DNA of 64,000 nucleotides, from NCBI GenBank assembly GCA_016801885.1, contig CM028893.1:11946950-12010949 (forward strand), read 5' to 3'. Under the pieces are notes generated by a model. The model was given only the letters and a program-made list of their open reading frames with translations, had not been told where the DNA came from and did not search any database. The position numbers were made by a program, and so were the translations under genes. Each line of letters starts with the position of its first letter. Within the stretch, counting starts at the first letter, position 1. The stretch comes from Toxotes chatareus (lineage: Eukaryota > Chordata > Actinopteri > Toxotidae). Positions 59,201-64,000 of this stretch are shown piece by piece.

Positions 59201-59974
59201 TTTCATTTAATCAGGGTCTGTTTTTAATTTTATCACTTTAATGTGATTTGTCTCCACAGAACTCAAGAGAATTCCCACATTTGCAGGTGTGTCTCAAAAC
59301 TAATTTTTTTCATTAGTTTAAAAGTACAAAGCATCAGCACACAGCATATCTACGTATTAGTTTGTGTGTTACCCATATGATATGTATCATGAGTCTGTTT
59401 TCATTATTCTACTATATATTCAACTACAGTGGACGTACAGCTGGACCCAACTACTGCACACCAGTGCCTTGTTCTTTCTGATGATGGGAAGGAAGTGAGA
59501 GATGGCGGAAAGAACCAGAATGTTCCTGACACCCCTGAGAGATTTGACATGTATGGCAGCGTCCTGGGGCTCAACAGCTTGACCTCAGGGAGATCATACT
59601 GGGAGGTGGAGGTTAGCAACAAGACCGGGTGGGACCTCGGTGTGGCAAGAGGAGATGCAAACCGAAAGGGGAAGCTCTCTCTGAACCCAGACAACGGCTA
59701 CTGGGTGACCGTACATTACGAAGACAAAAAGTACGCCGCCCTGACAGCGCCACCCGTCAGTCTTTCCCTGACAGAGAAACCTCAGAAGGTGGGAGTGTTT
59801 GTGGATTACGAGGAAGGTCTCGTGTCTTTCTACGATGTGACCGCTCAGTCTCACATCTACTCGTTTACTGAGTGTTGGTTCAGTGATGAGATCTTCCCAT
59901 ATTTCAGTCCGCATCTTAAACAAAACGAGAAGAATTCAGATCCTCTCATTATCTCTGCTGTAAAAAAGCAGTAG
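56287..59974 (+). CDS. Gene F2: CX1CX13HX5C module fused to TRIM coiled coil and PRY-SPRY, no RING or B-box
   Basis: Exon 56287-56506 holds an intact module (C6, C8, H22, C28). Exon 56673-56866 holds a degenerate second copy: two cysteines became Y and N, and the histidine became N. Then come a gamma-type exon 58027-58146 (Glu/Lys-rich), the 96-nt coiled-coil exon 58397-58492, coiled-coil exons 58577-58680 and 58789-58897, then 59044-59167, the 27-nt exon 59260-59286, and PRY-SPRY 59430-59974 with LDPTTA, WEV and VDYEEG motifs. Two alpha-beta exon pairs (57067-57148 with 57236-57321; 57526-57613 with 57717-57876) lie in between. The first beta has TGA at 57268-57270 and the second shifts the frame. 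Because an alpha-beta pair begins and ends in phase 0, skipping both leaves an open frame of 512 residues. PRY-SPRY is about 85% identical to that of gene E by hand count. Likely an innate-immunity factor with TRIM-type target recognition but no RING. Confidence 0.65.
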
Positions 59975-60362
59975 TGGTTAGAGGAAGAGTGTCTTTCCTG
60001 GTTTCCTGTGAGAGAGGAGCAGTAAACTCTGGCATGATGTTTCATGGTGTCACAGCACGCATCTCGGAGCTGGATTACAGATTACTTTGCTGTGTGTTTG
60101 CTATGTTTATAATGACTCATGTATCTGAGCATCTAAAACATTACATATATTAAGCATTTATTAGACACTTATTCATTTCTGCATATTTGTTTCCTTGATC
60201 CATGTTTTATCAAGCCTCTCTAGCTTTTCTATAAGAACTGAATGTATAACGACAAAATGTCTGTTCCTGTTTGGTGCCATTTAATATAAACTCTATTTTG
60301 TAAATCACGTTAATATCACAGTACATTATACCGAGAAAATTTAATGGAATATTTTCTATATC

Positions 60363-60368
60363 TTTATT
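60363..60368 (-). terminator. Candidate polyA signal of the C1q-domain gene
   Basis: AATAAA on the minus strand, about 200 bp beyond the C1q stop codon. It falls inside the presumed F2 3'UTR, so the two convergent transcripts may overlap. Confidence 0.4.
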
Positions 60369-60403
60369 CTTGTGGTTGTTGGTATTCATATATTTTAAAA
60401 ATG

Positions 60404-60409
60404 AATAAA
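60404..60409 (+). terminator. Candidate polyA signal of gene F2
   Basis: AATAAA about 430 bp after the F2 stop codon. It lies within the presumed 3'UTR of the minus-strand C1q-domain gene. Confidence 0.5.
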
Positions 60410-60563
60410 ACAATATTTGACATTACATTTGTTGTAAATGACCAGTATTTTTGCACTTCCTCACATATAAATATTACACCGGTTCGATATATACCCTGTG
60501 CCATTACTTGCGGGTACATATAAACGATTATAGTGAAAGAGTAGTATGGGCAACAGGAATCCC

Positions 60564-61627
60564 TCAAACTTGACTGAGCAGAACACCATTGAAAGTGGTA
60601 ATGGCATCATTTCCCCACACGTGTGTATTTGCACCCAAACGTATATACACCTGGTCCCCTCGCTGCAGCTGCAGGAACACGGCGTTGCCTCCGTTATCCG
60701 CCCCATCATGTGATGTTCTGTGGTCATAGGTCATCACAACACCCTTGTTGTTCAGGATGAGGTTTAGAGATACTGGGTGTGATCCTCCAGCGTGATAAAA
60801 GAAGGAGAAGTGGTAAATACCTGCAACAGGTGCAGTGAAGATACCTGTGGAAACAAGATTTCACTGAGTGTTTTTGAAAATATGTTTTGAAGTTGTAGTT
60901 CTCAATTGTCAAAGATTTAAAAAAAAAAAAAAAAAAAAGTTTCAAATCATATTCTGCATTCACTTTTGTGACAGTCCCTAACTTAAGCTCTTCAGTGTCC
61001 ATGTTGACTAAAGTACAAGGTCCCAATATTTGAATTCATCATGAAATATAACAAGGTTTAAAAAATCTGTTTACCTATATTTTAATATACAACCTATTTT
61101 ATTACATTTGGCCGAATCATTTTTAAAATGTATTTATTTGTAATTAAGGGATTGTAGAAAATGTCAGAATTGCACTTACCCGTGAACTGATTGTAGGCAC
61201 TGCCGATATTTGTTATCACCGTCTTGAAGATTACAGTTGTGTCTGTATTGAAGGGACCAATGGCTCCATTCCCACCTGTTGCTGCACTGAATACCACCTT
61301 GTTTCTTTCTAAATGAAGCAAAACATTGTGATCACATTATTTAATAACTGTACTTCCACACTGTTCCACTTTGTTTATTCCATCACACTCATTTCTTATA
61401 CCTTTGTTCTTCAGTTCAACAATCTGGCTTTCACTTTCCTTCAGCTTGGTTTCTATAACTCCCAGCTTTTCTCTCATGGCACCAAACTCTTGCATGAAAG
61501 TACACACGTCAGGAGAGCACGAAAACTGTGTTTCACTAGTTTTTTCTGTTTTAGTAGCACTATCAGCATCCTGGGTCAAAGTCAGGCCACAGAACAGCGA
61601 CACAAAAAATAAAAGAAGAAAATTCAT
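60564..61627 (-). CDS. Secreted C1q-domain protein (C1q-like/cerebellin-like)
   Basis: Three exons on the minus strand: 61627-61402, 61308-61180 and 60844-60564; phases agree and the product has 211 residues. The N-terminus is a signal peptide (MNFLLLFFVSLFCGLTLT), followed by a short region with two cysteines (SCSPDVC) and a helical segment (about 43-75, heptad-like, ending IVELKNK) that could drive trimerisation. A collagen region is absent. The globular C1q domain fills exons 2 and 3: KVVFSAA at its start, then IFTAPVAGIYHFSFF, NAVFLQLQRGDQVYIRLG, and TFNGVLLSQV at the C-terminus. Such proteins are numerous in fish and serve as secreted recognition or adhesion proteins. I start at the ATG at 61627, directly before the hydrophobic segment. 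A TTTAAA just upstream may serve as TATA box. Confidence 0.9.
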
Positions 61628-61859
61628 CTTCAAGCTTGTTTCTGTGTTGCTCAGTCTCCTGAACTCTGGCTGCTTTTGTGCTGTTTAAAGATCACTTGTT
61701 AATTTTTAACATCCCATTTGACTTATCAGTTGTGAAATATTAATGGAACTCAGTTAAACTTTGACATTCTGAAGAAATGTAAACAAAACCATTTCCTGAC
61801 ATGTCTCTGCTCTTGCGGGAACTTCAAATCAAACAAGAGATAAAGTGGCTTGGAGGAAG

Positions 61860-62160
61860 TTCAATTCAATTCAATTCAATTTTATTTATATAGCACCTTC
61901 CACAATCAAAATCGTCTCAAAGCGCTTTACAGAGACCCAGAGCCTGACCCCAGAGCAAGCACTTAAGGTGACAGTGGCAAGGAAAAACTCCCTTTTAACA
62001 GGAAGAAACCTTGAGCAGAACCTGGCTCAGATGGGGGACCCTCCTGCCGAAGGCCGGGCTGGGTGAAAGGAGGAAAAGGAGGAAGATAGGACAGCTAGGA
62101 ATGGAGGAGAGGGGGAGAAGGACATGCAGCATAATACGGACAATGGACAATGTTGGTGGG
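61860..62160 (+). mobile_element. Widespread teleost interspersed repeat
   Basis: Tandem TTCAA units lead into TTTTATTTATATAGCACCTT. After that come CTCAAAGCGCTTTACAGAGA and a block with GGAAAAACTCCCTTTTAACAGG, then GAAGAAACCTTGAGCAGAACC and a purine-rich part. This order is characteristic of a very common repeat in fish genomes. It may extend to about 62.47 kb. The open frames inside it are repeat sequence, not genes. Confidence 0.7.
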
Positions 62161-62479
62161 TCAGCATTTACATTACAGTTAGTGAACAGTTATTGGATAA
62201 TGTGTGCTCAGCAGATTACAGTTATGATAGAAAACAGAGCACGGAGGCAAAAAGCTGTCATGACTGGTAATCTGAATTTAAATGTACCCACACTGCAAAC
62301 CACTATTGTATTCTCATCTATAGTTATGATATCATTCAGGAACTGGACTGGGAGAAACCTTGTGTCCATATGGAGAGAAAGGAGGAACACAATGAGGGTC
62401 TATGGACTGAAAAAAGCAGTCAAGATGTCAGAGCGTCCTCCCTCAGTGTCCTCTATAGATGTCTCAACACTGATTCAAT

Positions 62480-63400
62480 TGTATTTCTAGGGAATCCCTG
62501 TTCCTAGTAAACAGCAGTGAAAATTTGTGCCTCCTTCTATAGCTTGTTTATGAAATTATTAGGGAGCTTTGCCCAGTTATTGCTTTGGATATTAATACTT
62601 TCCTATCTGATAGCAATGCAGGATGTGAGGGACAAACAGTGCAGAGGTTACTGATGTGATCCACAGCAAGCAGCTGTGCTCGTTACACTGTTCAGAGTGA
62701 TGTGACCACCACTCTGAGCAACATTTACCATCTGTAAGAAACACAAATATACAGTTCAGGTCAGGAGCCCTCTGCGTACTGTAACATACACGCCTGAACT
62801 TGCTTATCATGTACTGACAACACCTCCTACTCTACCAGCTTATGTTTTTTTTTTTTTTATTTACTGTTACCTTGTACTCTTGTAACCCAAAACCCAGGAT
62901 TACACAACAATACACAGTACCTTGTGGACTCACACAAAACAAAAAATTGGCACACATTACTCTCTGGACCATACCAAATACCCTTTCCACAAGTTTTCCT
63001 GTCTAAGTATCAATGGTAAGTACTCAATTACATTCCTTTCTCATGTTCACAGGGTTTAAGGGCAACTGGCAGACAGTTACATTAGTTGTAGAACAACTCA
63101 TTTATAGTTATAATATTCACCTTTAAACCACAAACATATGTTATGTATACACCTGTATGAATTTGTCTTATCACTCTTTTATCTCAATTCGAAACCTCTA
63201 TGATTATCTATTGCTGTATTCTATGAACTGACTTTCTAATTTAAGTGTTTTAAAACCCAAAATCCATCACAGTGAATATTTCTCTTCATATTTGCACAGA
63301 AATGCCAATAAAGCAATTGAACCAGCGGGTCTTGTGCTAACTCTTGTTACCCAAAATATCATGAAACGCTCCTTTTAACTTAATTGCTAAACGGGAATAA
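62480..63400. other. Unannotated stretch right of the C1q-domain gene
   Basis: No coding exon was found. The string TACTGACAAC at 62811 recurs near 63887 (TCATGTACTGACAAC and TCACGTACTGACAAC), which may mark a repeat or element about 1.1 kb long that contains most of this region. No clear terminal structures or reading frames support a named element. Confidence 0.3.
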
Positions 63401-63900
63401 CAGGGGCTTGCGCGTTAGCACCTTAGCTGTAGTTAGCATACGCACGTCCTCAATCTTAGCTCCTTGCTCGACGACACACAGACCTAAACCACATTGTTAG
63501 CACGTTTACTCGATTCATAGTACTTTACACAGTTTAATCCCATTCTTAGGTATTGCCGTATGTATCTCTGAACACTCTCTGCTCACTCACGTTAAAGCAC
63601 GAAGAAAGTTAATCTCTTTGTATTTAGCTAGCTAACTTTTTCTTTCGGCTCCCGCCATTTTGGTTTGACCAAGCGACACACACTTTCAACCACGGTCAAA
63701 TTCAAGGTCTCTCGATATCACAGTTACACACTAAGGCTCTACTAAAATGTAATATAGTTGTCTATTGTCAGGATTTGGGTTATACTCTGCTTACCCGAGC
63801 GTCCGTTGTGAATTTCACTTGGGGATTAACATAGAGGCACGAACGCACATATCAACTTGAGCCCTCTCTGTAACGCGCTCATCACGTACTGACAACGACT
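63400..63900 (-). promoter_or_regulatory. Promoter-like region with YY1-type motif
   Basis: CCGCCATTTTGG at 63652-63663 is a YY1-type motif (AAAATGGCGG on the minus strand). It is surrounded by GTTAGC/AGCTAGCTAAC strings of a type often seen at fish promoters. On the minus strand the motif contains an ATG with good context, open for only 8 codons before a stop, with a possible donor in between. I see no further exon, so this is weak. Confidence 0.2.
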
Positions 63901-63947
63901 TCTTCATCAGCGTCAGCTGCTGACGCTCAGTGTAGTGTAATGCCTAA

Positions 63948-63962
63948 AGCGCCCCCTGCTGG
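63948..63962 (-). promoter_or_regulatory. Strong CTCF motif, minus orientation
   Basis: AGCGCCCCCTGCTGG is, on the minus strand, CCAGCAGGGGGCGCT, matching CCASYAGRKGGCRSY at all 15 positions. It lies to the right of the TRIM/C1q block and faces the plus-oriented motif at 55997. Confidence 0.55.
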
Positions 63963-64000
63963 CATAGAGTTTAGACACACTATTATGGGTAATTGACAAA

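Noticed and set aside
49157..59974. F1 and F2 as one long gene
   Set aside because: F1 has its own stop, F2 has its own ISRE-bearing promoter and non-coding first exon, and F2 restarts with the same N-terminal module. A read-through transcript remains possible but is not needed.
62011..62490. 159-codon open frame right of the C1q-domain gene
   Set aside because: It starts inside the common teleost interspersed repeat and has no known domain.
1..64000. CRISPR arrays, operons, ribosome binding sites, prophage
   Set aside because: The DNA is vertebrate nuclear sequence with spliced genes. No regularly spaced repeats of the CRISPR type and no bacterial signals were seen.

Overview
This window is nuclear DNA of a ray-finned fish, probably a percomorph. 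It has vertebrate GT-AG introns, polyA signals and microsatellites, a widespread teleost interspersed repeat near 61.9 kb, and a tandem cluster of the fish-expanded 'bloodthirsty' (btr)/TRIM39-like class of TRIM genes.

Layout. 1-4.7 kb has no gene that I can support. 5.0-16.9 kb is a three-exon gene for a 64-residue IQ-motif protein of the PCP4/PEP-19 family, closest to PCP4-like 1, with a 10.6 kb first intron. 17-27.6 kb is intergenic or long 3'UTR, with SINE-like pieces and simple repeats. 27.6-60 kb is a head-to-tail array of six TRIM-related genes, called A to F2 here. A (28.8-33.4 kb), B (35.4-38.1 kb) and C (38.8-41.2 kb) have the standard order RING, B-box 1, B-box 2, coiled coil, PRY-SPRY. 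They share the exon sizes 96, about 234, 148, 27 and about 540-580 nt. D (42.9-44.1 kb) has lost PRY-SPRY. E (45.5-47.7 kb) has a frameshift just after the RING and an eroded B-box 2. F1 (49.2-54.5 kb) and F2 (56.3-60.0 kb) have neither RING nor B-boxes. They start instead with a CX1CX13HX5C module that I do not recognise as a named domain. 60.6-61.6 kb, on the opposite strand and tail-to-tail with F2, is a secreted C1q-domain protein. 61.9-64 kb is repeat, then unexplained sequence, then a promoter-like stretch with a strong CTCF motif.

The most unusual part is the F1-F2 pair. F1 has two intact CX1CX13HX5C modules, followed by an array of small exons in repeating three-exon cassettes whose splice phases run 0-1, 1-0 and 0-0, so whole cassettes can be gained or lost without breaking the frame. 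A single TRIM coiled-coil exon of exactly 96 nt lies inside the array. Joined by the splice sites I chose, the 24 coding exons stay open for 720 codons. F2 puts the same N-terminal module on a coiled coil and PRY-SPRY almost identical to those of E. F1 and F2 each have interferon-response-like (ISRE/IRF) elements just upstream of a non-coding first exon, and C has one too. A plausible reading, which is inference, is an interferon-responsive innate-immunity cluster in which TRIM parts are being reshuffled: sensors with PRY-SPRY, ligases with RING, and RING-less or SPRY-less forms that could act as regulators or decoys.

All exon joins were made by eye from splice signals, phase and comparison between the paralogues in this window. 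No transcript or database evidence was available.
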